Shown here: positions 1-9,456 of the stretch, piece after piece
Layout of the letters: each line of letters starts with the position of its first letter
Position numbering within the stretch: the first letter of the stretch is position 1
Source of the DNA: Paenibacillus pedocola
GTDB taxonomy: Bacteria; Bacillota; Bacilli; Paenibacillales; Paenibacillaceae
Assembly (NCBI RefSeq): GCF_031599675.1
Contig: NZ_CP134223.1
Coordinates: 1,984,001-2,048,000 of the forward strand
Direction of reading: 5' to 3'
Length of the DNA: 64,000 nucleotides
The notes under the pieces: generated by a model
The model's database searches: none
Told to the model about the DNA's origin: nothing
What the model saw: the letters and a program-made list of their open reading frames with translations, nothing else
Position numbers and translations under genes: made by a program

Positions 1-552
1 AAGGTTCTGGAGGTCATGCAGAACATTACGCAGCAGACCAATATATTATCACTCAACGCAACAATTGAAGCTGCGCGGGCAGGTGAAGCAGGCAGCGGCT
101 TCATGGTCGTGGCGGACGAAATCCGCCAGCTTGCCGAGCAGTCCAAACGTTCCATCGCCATGGTTGCCGAAATAACCGATACCATTATGAAGGATATGAA
201 TGAGACCGTAGCTGCACTGTCGGAAGTGGCGCCGCTCTTCCGGGAGCAGAGGGCTTCTGTACAGGATACGAGTGAAATCTTCGTGTCTGTACAAGGACAG
301 ATGGACCGATTCATTAACAAGCTTGATTCTGTGTCGGATTCCATTGAGGGATTGAACCAGTCACAGAGGGTGCTGTCGGAGACGATAAGCAATGTCAGCT
401 CCTTTGCAGAGGAATCCTCAGCAGCCTCCGAGGAGGTTGCTTCGCTCAGTGGTGAGCAGCAGAATGTAAGTGATCACCTGGTTGAGCTGTCCTCCAAGCT
501 GGAGAATGCCTCACTGATCCTTAAAGAACGATTGTCTAAATTTAGAATGTAG
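1..552 (+). CDS. Methyl-accepting chemotaxis protein, C-terminal part
   Basis: The reading frame is open from base 1, so the gene starts left of the window. What remains is the cytoplasmic signalling domain. It contains the conserved hairpin tip that contacts CheA and CheW ([18 protein letters not shown]) followed by the descending helix ([13 protein letters not shown]). The last 100 residues are Ser/Ala/Glu-rich coiled coil ending in [10 protein letters not shown], as in Bacillus-type receptors. The ligand-binding and membrane parts are missing here, so the stimulus is unknown. A hairpin terminator follows the stop codon. Confidence 0.93.
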   Translation, partial: KVLEVMQNITQQTNILSLNATIEAARAGEAGSGFMVVADEIRQLAEQSKRSIAMVAEITDTIMKDMNETVAALSEVAPLFREQRASVQDTSEIFVSVQGQMDRFINKLDSVSDSIEGLNQSQRVLSETISNVSSFAEESSAASEEVASLSGEQQNVSDHLVELSSKLENASLILKERLSKFRM

Positions 553-570
553 CTCTGATTAACGAATATT

Positions 571-606
571 GGCCGCTCTTTCCTTTGGGACAGGGCGGCT
601 TTTTAT
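571..606 (+). terminator. Rho-independent terminator after the chemoreceptor gene
   Basis: GGCCGC (571-576) pairs with GCGGC (595-599) through an imperfect stem with one wobble and one mismatch, followed by a TTTTTAT tract. It lies 19 bases past the stop codon. Confidence 0.7.
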
Positions 607-706
607 ATTCATGCATTGCATCCATGTAATTATTCTGTAAGGTGGGCATAATAAATGCCATGAGTCTTGACCCGCATAGGTACCCGCAAATTCAGGAGGA
701 ATGGCA

Positions 707-2491
707 TTGCATAAGCTTATTCATAAACGCATATTCTGGGGCCTGGTGATTATGTCGGCTTTCATCGGGATACTGATTATCAGGCTTGCCTGGGTTCAAT
801 TGCTGCTGAAGGACCGGGAGGTTCCGGGAGCGGAGTACACGCTGGCCCAGATGGCCGAAATACAAAGTGAACGGGAAACCATACTCGACAGCGGCCGGGG
901 ACGCCTCTATGACCGCAGCGGAAAGCCGCTTGCCGGTGAGACGATATGGACCGCAGCTTTTTTTCCGCAGAAGGAGCGGGAGAGAGGGGCGAGCGGTAAG
1001 GATTTGCAGCGCCTGGCCACGGTGCTGGATGTTACTTATGGTGAGCTGCAGAGCCGGATCACCGGGCTCAAGGAACCGCTGCTATGGCCTGTCTCCGGCG
1101 GCAAAACGCCTAAGGCGCTGTCTCCCGCGCAGGCTGAAGAAGTGGAGAAGCTTGGCATCGACGGGGTCCGGGCACTGCCTTTTACCCGCAGATACGGGAA
1201 TGCTGTTTCAGGCCGCCAGTGGCTGGGCTATTTGTCTGAGGTTTCAGCGGCGGCAGCAAAGGAATCACCCACCGGGCTTAGAGTCCCTTTGGCCGGAACA
1301 GACGGGCTGGAGAAGACACTTGAGCCGCTGCTGCAGGGTGTAGGCCATACGGAGGCATATGCGCAGGTGGATGCGCACGGAAACAAGCTTCCCGGCAGCG
1401 GAATCAAAGTCAGAGCTCCGGGCAATCCGTATTATCCGCTGTCTGTTTATACCACTATAGATAAAGGGCTTCAGGAGGGAATAGAGCGGCTGACCGCGCA
1501 ATCTGGGGTAAAGGAAGGGGCGGTTGTGGTGCTGGACAGCCAAACCGGGGATATCGAGGCCATGGTGTCGCTACCTTTTTACGATCCGGCGAAGATATCG
1601 CCTGAAGGCGGGGAATGGAACAACCGGGCGCTGCAGGCGGCAGTGCCCGGCTCGATCTTTAAGATTGTCACCGCGGCTGCCGCCCTGGAGGCAGGGGTGA
1701 CTTCGCCGGAGGAGAGGTTCTATTGCTCCGGGCAATTCGGCAAATACGGCCTGTCCTGTCCACATAGCAAAGGACACGGCTCCCTTACGCTGGCGCAAGG
1801 GTTCGCCGTGTCCTGTAATACGGTTTTTGCCACGCTAGCCGAGCGGCTTAGCGGGGCTCAGCTTCAGGCGGCGGCGCTGGCGCTCGGCCTGGGCAGGGAT
1901 ATCGGCTGGCAGGCGGAGAATACGCTGGGCCTGCCGCTGCTCCGGCCGCTGGCTGGTGAGCAGCCGGGTACGATCTTCAGCACGCTGCTCCCGGATGACA
2001 GCGGGGCCAGAGTGCAGACGGCGATAGGGCAGCGTGATGTAACCGTGACGCCGCTCCAGGCGGCGAACCTGGTCGTTACACTGCTCCATGGCGGCGAGGT
2101 TAGAGCGCCGCGGATTCTGCAGCGGGTAGCGTTCAAGAACGGCCAGACGCTGCAGAATCTGCCGGGACATCTGGCTCCGGCCAGTGCTGGAGCCGTCTCG
2201 GCAGACACGTCCAAACTGCTGCTCTCATGGATGCGCCTGGTAGTCACCGAAGGAACTGGGAAGCGGCTGCAGACTAGTGAATGGCCGTTAGCCGGCAAGT
2301 CAGGTACTGCTCAGACGCTGGTGAAGGGGGTGCCCCGCAATAACCAGTGGTTTATCGGATACGGCCCTGTGGACCATCCCCGCTATGCGGTCTCTGTTGC
2401 GGTAGAGAATGTAGCCCCCGGCAGCGCTCATGCCGCGACTAAACTATTCGGTCAGATCTTTGATTTGCTGTCCGAATCTTCCGGTGCCTGA
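707..2491 (+). CDS. Penicillin-binding protein, class B transpeptidase
   Basis: A peptidoglycan DD-transpeptidase anchored by one N-terminal membrane segment (IFWGLVIMSAFIGILIIRLAW). The three penicilloyl-serine motifs are present: S-I-F-K near residue 316 (active serine), S-C-N near 369 and K-S-G-T near 531. A dimerisation-type N-terminal region (RGRLYDRSGKPLA) precedes them. At 594 residues it fits the PBP2/SpoVD-like class B family, but the exact subtype is not clear. The ATG at 701 sits one base after AGGAGGA. An in-frame TTG at 707 has ideal spacing (7) from AGGAGG at 694-699 and is preferred. The 3' end overlaps the convergent transporter gene by 40 bases. Confidence 0.88.
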   Translation: MHKLIHKRIFWGLVIMSAFIGILIIRLAWVQLLLKDREVPGAEYTLAQMAEIQSERETILDSGRGRLYDRSGKPLAGETIWTAAFFPQKERERGASGKDLQRLATVLDVTYGELQSRITGLKEPLLWPVSGGKTPKALSPAQAEEVEKLGIDGVRALPFTRRYGNAVSGRQWLGYLSEVSAAAAKESPTGLRVPLAGTDGLEKTLEPLLQGVGHTEAYAQVDAHGNKLPGSGIKVRAPGNPYYPLSVYTTIDKGLQEGIERLTAQSGVKEGAVVVLDSQTGDIEAMVSLPFYDPAKISPEGGEWNNRALQAAVPGSIFKIVTAAAALEAGVTSPEERFYCSGQFGKYGLSCPHSKGHGSLTLAQGFAVSCNTVFATLAERLSGAQLQAAALALGLGRDIGWQAENTLGLPLLRPLAGEQPGTIFSTLLPDDSGARVQTAIGQRDVTVTPLQAANLVVTLLHGGEVRAPRILQRVAFKNGQTLQNLPGHLAPASAGAVSADTSKLLLSWMRLVVTEGTGKRLQTSEWPLAGKSGTAQTLVKGVPRNNQWFIGYGPVDHPRYAVSVAVENVAPGSAHAATKLFGQIFDLLSESSGA

Positions 2492-3648
2492 GTCCCGGCG
2501 GGAGAATCACCAGGTACTGCCCCTCCGGCAGTCGAAGGTTCAGAGGCAGCGAACGGTGACACAATGAATTCTTCCTGAGGCAGGTAGATCCAGCGCTGCA
2601 AATACCCCTGCTGGATCAGCTCTTTGATCAGAATGAGCAGGATAGGCGATAGAATCAGCCCGGCAACGCCGAAGGCCGACATGGAGAAAATCACAAATGC
2701 AAGCATCAGAAAAGCAGAGGATACACCGATTGAATTACCGGTGATTTTCGGTTCCAGCAGCTGTCTGACAATAAGCACTACCGCGAGCAGTATTAACAGG
2801 CCGATGGCAAGCGAAGTGTTGCCGACGATGAACAGATAGACGATCCAGGGGATCAGGATCGTGGATACACCCAGCAGCGGCAGCACATCAAATACCGCGC
2901 AGACCAGCGCCATGGTGATTTCATTCCCGGTTCCAAGAATGAACAGGCCGACCAGGACGATGACGAAGGTGATGCTGATCAGGATCAGCTGGGCCTTCAA
3001 ATAGGAGCCGATCGCTTTAAATACATTTCCCTGGACAAAAGCGTAAGCTGTCTTGAACGTCTTGGGCATTTTGTCATGGGCAATTTTACGCCAGTCCTTA
3101 ATCTCCATGCTGAGGAAGAACGCCAATATGATTGCGATACCGAAATTCCCCATAAACGAAGAGAAGGAACCGAGCACTCCGATCATATATTTAAAGAAAA
3201 CGATCAGCCACTTGGAAAGAATATTGGTGGCGTCGGTGAAATAGCCGTTTATTTTGTCGGTCAGGTCAGCCGGCAGGGCATCAATCTGCTGCTGGAGATA
3301 GGTGGTGGCTTCTGTGAAATGCTGCTGCATGATTGCTGTATAACGCGGCAGACTATCCTGAAAATGCAATGCCTGTGTGGCGATCAGCAGCCCGGCGCCG
3401 AACAGAATGCCAAGCAGAATGATCAGGAAGAGCAGAACGGAAATAGCTGAAGCGAAGGGTTTGGCCATTCCCTTCCGGTTCAGGAACCGGGCCAGCGGTT
3501 CGATCAGCAGGAAAACAAAAAAAGACAGGAATACCGGTGCAGCCAATTGGTACAGCTTGCTAAAAACTAGCATCACAAGATACACCGTCAGCACGACCAG
3601 CCCGATATCGAAGAATGTTCGCCAATATTTTTTGTACAGCGGCAGCAT
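2452..3648 (-). CDS. AI-2E family transporter (PerM/YtvI-like membrane protein)
   Basis: A polytopic membrane protein of 398 residues with about eight hydrophobic segments and the long soluble insert after the third segment seen in the AI-2E transporter (PerM, UPF0118) family. Members export diverse small molecules or ions, and the substrate cannot be read from sequence. The C-terminal tail is Pro/Ala/Ser/Asp-rich (about 50 residues) and probably cytoplasmic. The frame is open upstream to 3762, but the ATG at 3648 begins MLPLYKKYW, the usual start of this family, and AAGGAGT lies 11 bases before it. The last 40 bases overlap the 3' end of the penicillin-binding protein gene on the other strand. 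Confidence 0.85.
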   Translation of the reverse strand: MLPLYKKYWRTFFDIGLVVLTVYLVMLVFSKLYQLAAPVFLSFFVFLLIEPLARFLNRKGMAKPFASAISVLLFLIILLGILFGAGLLIATQALHFQDSLPRYTAIMQQHFTEATTYLQQQIDALPADLTDKINGYFTDATNILSKWLIVFFKYMIGVLGSFSSFMGNFGIAIILAFFLSMEIKDWRKIAHDKMPKTFKTAYAFVQGNVFKAIGSYLKAQLILISITFVIVLVGLFILGTGNEITMALVCAVFDVLPLLGVSTILIPWIVYLFIVGNTSLAIGLLILLAVVLIVRQLLEPKITGNSIGVSSAFLMLAFVIFSMSAFGVAGLILSPILLILIKELIQQGYLQRWIYLPQEEFIVSPFAASEPSTAGGAVPGDSPAGTQAPEDSDSKSKI

Positions 3649-3945
3649 AGATGAACACGACTCCTTTTTCAAATAGCATAATTTAGCTGTTTTTACGTTG
3701 CTGCATATCAATGCGTTTCTTTTTAGAGAAAATGACAAAATTACCTTCCATTCATTGTACACGATTTTAATAAAAATGCGTCTTTTTCTTTGGCAGCTGT
3801 GTTAAAATAGGGGGTAACGTTTTTTGTGGGACTTCTGCCCGCTAAAAAACCGCGAGACTTCGTTCACACTACTTGGCCGTACCCTAATATCTGCTTGCAG
3901 ACGTAAGACGAGCCAAAGTCAACTCTGGAAAAGCGGGGAATTTAC

Positions 3946-5325
3946 ATGCAGACTTTGCTGCTCTGGTTATTTTATATTTCTTCTTTCTATGCTTTCATTC
4001 CCGGAATGATCAGCAGGATTTTCGGCTATCGCGTATTTCGCAAAGGCATCAGGCGTACCGAATTTGCCCTCACCTTTGATGATGGTCCGGACCCGCGCTA
4101 TACACCGCAATTGCTGGATCTTCTTAAACAGTATGATGCGAAGGCTACCTTCTTTGTCGTTGGGGCCCATGCGGAGCAGAATCCGGAGATAATAAAGCGT
4201 ATGTATGATGAGGGACATCTCATCGGTATTCATAATTATGTGCACAAGACGAATTGGCTGATGCGGCCGGCAACCGTCAAGCAGCAAATTAAACGTACTG
4301 GTGACATAATTTACAGTATTACCGGCGAGCGGAGCACCTATTACCGTCCGCCTTGGGGGATCGTCAACCTGTTTGACTTCTCCAAGCGCAGTCAGGTGCA
4401 GATCGTCTTGTGGTCGGCCATGTTCGGCGACTGGAAAGAGAAGCTTGGCGCAGAACGGCTGACCGAAAAGCTGCTCACCAAGCTGGGCCCGGGTGAAGTC
4501 ATGCTGCTCCATGATTGCGGCACAACCCTCGGGGCGGACCCCAAAGCTCCTGAGCATATGCTGATTGCACTGGAGCGGATGCTGGAAGAGGCTAAAAAAC
4601 GGGGGCTGCGCAGCATCCGGGTAGATGAAATGATAGAGCAGGTGCAGAATTCACCGATTCAGCAGCTCTCCTTCAGCAAACGGCTGGTCGTCGGATTATG
4701 GCTGGTCTGGGAGCAATGTTTTCAGTTTATGTTCCGCATTAAGACCATTGCTCCGGCGGATCCGTTCCTGCATTACCGGCTGCGCAAGTATCAAGGGGAT
4801 CCGGTACAGATGGATAACGGTGAACGTCTGGTAAAAGGCGACAAGATTATTGAGCTGCACATCGATAACAGGCAGCTCTTTGAACTGGGTGTGCATTCGC
4901 GGTCATCGGCACAGCTTGCGATCCGTATGATCCGCCGTATGGAAAAGGATCTGCCGGTTCTTGCTGAAAGAATTGCCGCAGATGTTGACCTGGCTGAAGC
5001 AAAGGCGCTGTACGGGGTAAGCATGCTTAACCGCGGTCCGGAGAAATTCGGATTCATGGTGCTTGACCTGCCGGACGGCTGGTTTGCCCGTTCGACCAAG
5101 TTCTATTTGAGCATCCTGCTGAGTGTTATTCATCCGGCAGGGGGAGCGCGGCTGAAAGTCCGCAGCGAGGTTCTCGTGCCGAAGATGATGCTGATGCCGG
5201 TATCGCAGCTGCTCGACCAGATGAACAAGCAGCGCCCTCAAAAACAGGTAAAGAGCCGTGAACGGATTCGCGAAGAGGAGCTTTCCCTGGAGGCTGAGCT
5301 GCCGGGAGTAACGGTTGTAAACTAG
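3946..5325 (+). CDS. Polysaccharide deacetylase family protein, membrane-anchored
   Basis: The N-terminus is a membrane anchor (residues 1-25), followed by a NodB homology domain. Visible motifs are TFDDGP (43-48; catalytic base and metal Asp), H96-N-Y-V-H100 (metal-binding His pair; usual form HSxxH or HTxxH), RPPWG, and a late LLHD motif. Such enzymes remove acetyl groups from cell-wall or exopolysaccharide GlcNAc. About 200 residues follow the catalytic domain. They have no recognisable signature except resemblance to the extra C-terminal domain of YkoP-type deacetylases. The ATG at 3946 has only a weak ribosome site (GCGGGGAA). Substrate unknown. Confidence 0.85.
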   Translation: MQTLLLWLFYISSFYAFIPGMISRIFGYRVFRKGIRRTEFALTFDDGPDPRYTPQLLDLLKQYDAKATFFVVGAHAEQNPEIIKRMYDEGHLIGIHNYVHKTNWLMRPATVKQQIKRTGDIIYSITGERSTYYRPPWGIVNLFDFSKRSQVQIVLWSAMFGDWKEKLGAERLTEKLLTKLGPGEVMLLHDCGTTLGADPKAPEHMLIALERMLEEAKKRGLRSIRVDEMIEQVQNSPIQQLSFSKRLVVGLWLVWEQCFQFMFRIKTIAPADPFLHYRLRKYQGDPVQMDNGERLVKGDKIIELHIDNRQLFELGVHSRSSAQLAIRMIRRMEKDLPVLAERIAADVDLAEAKALYGVSMLNRGPEKFGFMVLDLPDGWFARSTKFYLSILLSVIHPAGGARLKVRSEVLVPKMMLMPVSQLLDQMNKQRPQKQVKSRERIREEELSLEAELPGVTVVN

Positions 5326-5379
5326 CTGCCTGAGTTTATGAAGTCTCCTCAAATAACGCTATTAATTCATCGCCATTAG

Positions 5380-5435
5380 GTTAGTTTCAATGAGTTAACT
5401 TCAATAAGTTAACTTCAATAAGTTAACTTCAATAA
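5380..5435 (+). repeat. 14-bp tandem repeat, about four units
   Basis: Three perfect copies of GTTAACTTCAATAA run head to tail at 5394-5407, 5408-5421 and 5422-5435. A degenerate copy precedes them at 5380-5393. The array is AT-rich, has no spacers and lies 55 bases past the deacetylase stop codon. Confidence 0.9.
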
Positions 5436-5496
5436 GTAAAGCTCTATGCTATTATTATTTAATAACTGCTTGAACCCCATATAGAGAAAGATGCAG

Positions 5497-5527
5497 GACA
5501 GAGGCTCCTTGAGCTTCTGTCTTTTTT
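5497..5527 (+). terminator. Rho-independent terminator
   Basis: GACAGAGGCTC pairs with GAGCTTCTGTC (11 bp with one G-U wobble, loop CTT), followed by six T. It probably ends the deacetylase transcript and lies before the AT-rich kinase gene. Confidence 0.85.
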
Positions 5528-5617
5528 ATGCGCGGTGTTAGTGATCAAAAGGAGTTGATAGGGCTGTGCAGCTCATCTTAATATAGATGTATTATCTTAT
5601 AGGTGAGGGTGATTCAT

Positions 5618-6211
5618 TTGAACCAAGGGCTTATTGTGTTGTTGAACGGAACTTCAAGTTCGGGAAAGACTAGTATTTCTATGGAACTGAAAAATCAGAA
5701 AGAGATTCCTTTTCATCATTTATCCATAGATGATTTTTTTGTTAATTACAATGATTTTATTGATGCTAAATTTCCGGATATTGAACCTACAAGAGAAGTC
5801 GAAGATGTCGGGCCCATACTTTTTGATCCCATAAACTCAGTGTACTATGCAACCATTAAATTGTTTTCAGAGATGGGTTTGAATGTAATCGTCGATACCG
5901 TAAACGATAATGACAAGCGGTTTAATGATTTCCTTGATCTATTTTTCGATCATTCTATATTGTTTGTAGGTGTAGTATGCTCGAAAGAAGAACTCACAAG
6001 AAGAGAGCTTATCCGAGGTGACCGTATGATTGGACTAGCAAATTCCCAATACGACATAATATATTCTTTTAATGAGTATGACCTTGAAGTAAATACTGAA
6101 GTGTTGAGTCCAGCAGAAAGCGCCGAAAAAATATTAAGTTTTATTAAGTCCGATCAGGATTACTCTGCATTTAAGAAATTAAGTAAAAGAGAGATTAGTG
6201 CCAAAGAGTAA
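5618..6211 (+). CDS. Chloramphenicol phosphotransferase-like P-loop kinase
   Basis: A 197-residue nucleotide-binding protein with a Walker A loop near its N-terminus (GTSSSGKTS) and an overall form like the chloramphenicol 3-O-phosphotransferase (CPT) family. An SIDDFF motif follows the loop, with VDTVND in the middle and a VVCSKEELTRRE(L)IRGDR segment as in the CPT lid region. CPT enzymes phosphorylate chloramphenicol, but many homologues have other or unknown substrates, so resistance should not be assumed. The frame opens at GTG 5603, but TTG 5618 follows AGGGTGAT and gives a compact start. The gene is clearly more AT-rich than its neighbours, which suggests recent acquisition. Confidence 0.7.
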   Translation: MNQGLIVLLNGTSSSGKTSISMELKNQKEIPFHHLSIDDFFVNYNDFIDAKFPDIEPTREVEDVGPILFDPINSVYYATIKLFSEMGLNVIVDTVNDNDKRFNDFLDLFFDHSILFVGVVCSKEELTRRELIRGDRMIGLANSQYDIIYSFNEYDLEVNTEVLSPAESAEKILSFIKSDQDYSAFKKLSKREISAKE

Positions 6212-6381
6212 ATGATAGTTCAATTAAAATTTAAGACGAAGCTACCTGCACAGTGGGTAGTTTCATTACGTTAACGAGCACGATCATAAAAAGTGGCCCT
6301 CGTTCCAATAACTCCGGTCGAAAATCACTGACTGTCATTGTAAGCAATTATTGTATACACTTGAATCAGGAGGCGATTCAT

Positions 6382-6972
6382 GTGGTGAAAAAATCGAGTG
6401 ACTTGCCGGTTATGTCCTTTGCCGATCCACTGTCTTTTGAGAGTTGGCTCGACGATAATTATACCTCACCCGGCATCCGATTACAGATTGCGAAAAAAAA
6501 TTCCGGCGTCGTTACGATTTCATATAACGAAGCGCTCGAGGTTGCCTTATGTTACGGATGGGTTGACAGTCAGAAAGAAGCGTTAGATGACAAAACATGG
6601 CTGCAGCGGTTCACTCCGCGCGGGACCAAGAGCATCTGGTCGAAGGTCAATAAAGAAAAAGCGGAACAGCTGATTACAAACGGGCGAATGAAGACTTCTG
6701 GATATAAGGCAATTGAAGCGGCCCAAAAGAACGGGAACTGGGATAAAGCCTACGAATCTCAAAGTATCGCCTCGCTGCCTGAGGACTTCGCGATCGAGTT
6801 GGAGCGCAATGCCCAGGCTAAGGCGTTCTACGATACGCTTGACAGACAAAATAAATACGCAATCATATTTAGAATCCACAACGCTAAAAAAATAGAAACC
6901 CGAGAGAAGCGGATCCGGCAGTTCATCCAGATGCTTGAGAAAGGCGAAAAAATTTATCCTTCAACCTCTTAA
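6382..6972 (+). CDS. YdeI/OmdA family protein
   Basis: A soluble protein of 196 residues. It matches the bacteriocin-protection YdeI/OmpD-associated family in its FESWLDDNY(T)SPGIRLQIAKK opening, the ALCYGWVDSQ core, the TPRGTKSIWSKVN motif and the basic C-terminal KKIETREKRI segment. Biochemical function is unknown; Bacillus YdeI has been linked to cell-envelope stress. Upstream sequence is open to 6253, but GTG 6382 lies eight bases after a perfect AGGAGG (6368-6373) and is the likely start. An out-of-frame ATG overlaps it at 6380. Confidence 0.8.
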   Translation: MVKKSSDLPVMSFADPLSFESWLDDNYTSPGIRLQIAKKNSGVVTISYNEALEVALCYGWVDSQKEALDDKTWLQRFTPRGTKSIWSKVNKEKAEQLITNGRMKTSGYKAIEAAQKNGNWDKAYESQSIASLPEDFAIELERNAQAKAFYDTLDRQNKYAIIFRIHNAKKIETREKRIRQFIQMLEKGEKIYPSTS

Positions 6973-7069
6973 CATATTCAACTCATCTAAGGAAGGTATG
7001 GCGAAAGATGTCCAAAGCAGACCAGAGGGACGAGCCTTATCTATTCAACTAAAGAAAGGAGAACTGAAA

Positions 7070-7645
7070 ATGAGAAAACTCGTACTATTTCTGCACGCAT
7101 CGCTTGACGGTTTTGTAGAAGGGCCGAATGGTGAAATGGACATTGCCTGGGTTTCCTACGATGCTGATTTGGAGAAACACGCGAAAGAAATTCTGAGTAC
7201 TGCCGACACTGTCATTTGGGGACGTGGGACTTATCAGATGATGTACAGTTATTGGCCATCTGTGCCTTCGGATCCATCATCTTCGCAGCATGAACGGGAT
7301 CATGCCGAATGGATCGAAAAGACTGCTAAAATCGTTTTTTCCACGAAGTTGGAGAAAGTCGAATGGAACAATTCCAGGTTGGTGAAAGAAGATGTCGAGG
7401 AAGAGATCAAGAACCTCAAACAGCAGCCTGGCAAGGATATGGTTATCCTCGGCAGTCCTAGGTTCGCACACCACCTTATGCAGCTTGATTTAATTGATGA
7501 GTATAAAATTACGGTTTCTCCCGTCCTGATCGGTAAGGGATTGCCGTTATTCCAAGGTCTCAAGGAGAAGATCAATCTTAAGCTAATCGAAAACAAGACC
7601 TTTGAATCTGGGGCCATAGGCCTCGTTTACCAGACGGTAAGATGA
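7070..7645 (+). CDS. Dihydrofolate reductase family protein (RibD C-terminal domain)
   Basis: A 191-residue single-domain protein of the RibD_C/DHFR-like superfamily: KLVLFLHASLDGFVEG at the start, ADTVIWGRGTYQMM (nucleotide-binding strand), and DMVILGSPRFAHHLMQLDLIDEY with SPVLIGKGLPLF near the end. These proteins bind NADPH, and their substrates are mostly unknown (YyaP/YwjB-like). The ATG at 7070 follows AAAGGAG at a normal spacing, so the long upstream open frame is not used. A strong shared terminator separates it from ilvD. Confidence 0.88.
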   Translation: MRKLVLFLHASLDGFVEGPNGEMDIAWVSYDADLEKHAKEILSTADTVIWGRGTYQMMYSYWPSVPSDPSSSQHERDHAEWIEKTAKIVFSTKLEKVEWNNSRLVKEDVEEEIKNLKQQPGKDMVILGSPRFAHHLMQLDLIDEYKITVSPVLIGKGLPLFQGLKEKINLKLIENKTFESGAIGLVYQTVR

Positions 7646-7715
7646 CCTTGTCACTAGTTTAGAACTTAATCTCTCGCTTGCTGCCGCTTTTGTAATTTCA
7701 GGTGGGCAAACTAAA

Positions 7716-7750
7716 AAGAGTCCCGGACGCATTACGCGTCCGGGACTCTT
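7716..7750. terminator. Bidirectional terminator between the DHFR-like gene and ilvD
   Basis: A perfect 15-bp stem: AAGAGTCCCGGACGC (7716-7730) pairs with GCGTCCGGGACTCTT (7736-7750) around loop ATTAC. A run of A on the left gives a U tail for ilvD transcription from the minus strand; the plus-strand tail is CTTCAT. Confidence 0.92.
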
Positions 7751-7770
7751 CATATGCGAAGTCAGAAAAA

Positions 7771-9456
7771 TTAGATCTTCAGCACGCCGCCTTTACTTGC
7801 ATTGGTTACGAGCGCGGAATAGCGTGCCAGGTAACCTTTTTTAACCTTCGGTTCGAAGCCTTTCCAGCCGGCGCGGCGGGTAGCCAGTGTTTCTTCGTCG
7901 ACTAGCAGCTCAATCTTGCGGTTGTTAAGGTCCAGCTCGATGATGTCACCGTCTTCAACGAAAGCAATCGGGCCGCCTTCTGCTGCTTCCGGCGAGATGT
8001 GGCCGATGCTGATCCCGCGGGATGCGCCGGAGAAACGTCCGTCAGTGATCAGGCCGACTTTGGCGCCAAGACCCATACCGACGATCTGGGAAGTAGGAGC
8101 GAGCATTTCCGGCATGCCGGGTCCGCCCTTCGGACCTTCGTAACGGATAACTACGACATGGCCTTCTTTAACCTTGCCGTTCGCGATGCCTTCCAGTGCG
8201 GTTTCCTGCGAATCGAAGCAGATGGCAGGGCCTTTATGATAGCCGCCTACTGAGGCGTCAACTGCACCGACCTTGATGATAGAGCCTTCCGGAGCGAGAT
8301 TACCGTACAGCACAGCCAAACCGCCAACCTCGGAGTACGGCTTGTCCAGCGGATGGATAACGGTCGTGTCCAGAATCTCGTGCCCGCGGACGTTCTCGGC
8401 CAGTGTCTTGCCGGTAACGGTCATGCAGTCGCCGAAGATGGCACCCGGTTTCTTGAGCAGCTCGTTCAGGACGGCGCTTACTCCGCCTGCACGGTCTACG
8501 TCTTCAATGAAGATATCGGAGGCAGGAGCGAGCTTGGCCAGATAAGGTACCCGGTTAGCTACTTCGTTGATACGTTCCAGCGGATAGTCGATTTCAGCTT
8601 CCTGAGCCAGTGCCAGTGTATGAAGCACGGTGTTTGTGGAGCCGCCCATTGCCATATCAAGGGCAAAAGCGTTGTCCAGCGATTCCTTGGTTACGATGTC
8701 ACGCGGCTTCAGATCCAGCTTGATCAGCTCCATCAGCTGCGTCGCTGATTTGCGGACGAAGTCTCTGCGTTCTTCCGCTACGGCCAGGATCGTGCCGTTG
8801 CCTGGAAGGGCGAGGCCCATAGCTTCGGCCAGACAGTTCATGGAGTTCGCGGTAAACATACCGGAGCAGGAGCCGCAGGTAGGACAGCCGAATTGTTCCA
8901 ATTCCAGGAGTTCAGCATCATTGATCTTGCCGACCTGATGCGCGCCTACGCCTTCGAATACAGAAGTAAGGGAAAGTTTTTTGCCTTTGCTGTCTACGCC
9001 GGCCTTCATAGGTCCGCCGCTGACGAAGATAGTCGGGATGTTGACGCGCAGGGCGCCCATCATCATGCCCGGGGTGATTTTATCACAGTTGGGAATGCAG
9101 ACCATGCCGTCGAACCAGTGCGCGGAAACAACGGTTTCCAGGGCATCGGCGATGATCTCGCGGCTTGGCAGGGAGTAACGCATACCGATGTGGCCCATGG
9201 CGATTCCATCGTCTACACCGATCGTGTTAAATTCAAACGGCACACCGCCAGCTTCGCGGATGGCTTCCTTGACGATTTTGCCGAATTCCTGCAGATGCAC
9301 ATGACCCGGTACAATATCAATATAGGAGTTGCAGACCGCGATGAACGGTTTGCCGAAATCCTCCTCTTTTACTCCGGCTGCACGCAGCAGACTGCGGTGC
9401 GGAGCCCGGTCAAAGCCTTTTTTAATCATGTCTGAACGCATTTTCTTGGCTGCCAT
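7771..9456 (-). CDS. ilvD: Dihydroxy-acid dehydratase
   Basis: Converts 2,3-dihydroxy-isovalerate and 2,3-dihydroxy-methylvalerate to the 2-oxo acids in valine, leucine and isoleucine synthesis. At 561 residues it has the full family length. Cluster ligands and signature motifs are visible: [31 protein letters not shown], the GGSTNTVLH loop and the C-terminal GRFSGASRG(I)[10 protein letters not shown]. The start ATG is preceded on the minus strand by AGGAGGG. It stands alone, with no ilvB or ilvC next to it, behind an unusually structured leader. Confidence 0.97.
   Translation of the reverse strand: MAAKKMRSDMIKKGFDRAPHRSLLRAAGVKEEDFGKPFIAVCNSYIDIVPGHVHLQEFGKIVKEAIREAGGVPFEFNTIGVDDGIAMGHIGMRYSLPSREIIADALETVVSAHWFDGMVCIPNCDKITPGMMMGALRVNIPTIFVSGGPMKAGVDSKGKKLSLTSVFEGVGAHQVGKINDAELLELEQFGCPTCGSCSGMFTANSMNCLAEAMGLALPGNGTILAVAEERRDFVRKSATQLMELIKLDLKPRDIVTKESLDNAFALDMAMGGSTNTVLHTLALAQEAEIDYPLERINEVANRVPYLAKLAPASDIFIEDVDRAGGVSAVLNELLKKPGAIFGDCMTVTGKTLAENVRGHEILDTTVIHPLDKPYSEVGGLAVLYGNLAPEGSIIKVGAVDASVGGYHKGPAICFDSQETALEGIANGKVKEGHVVVIRYEGPKGGPGMPEMLAPTSQIVGMGLGAKVGLITDGRFSGASRGISIGHISPEAAEGGPIAFVEDGDIIELDLNNRKIELLVDEETLATRRAGWKGFEPKVKKGYLARYSALVTNASKGGVLKI

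Noticed and set aside
5380..5435. CRISPR array
   Set aside because: Units are contiguous, 14 bases long, with no spacers and no cas genes in the window.
6935..7069. Longer N-terminus for the DHFR-like gene
   Set aside because: The upstream in-frame extension overlaps the YdeI-like gene and has no family similarity; AAAGGAG directly precedes ATG 7070.
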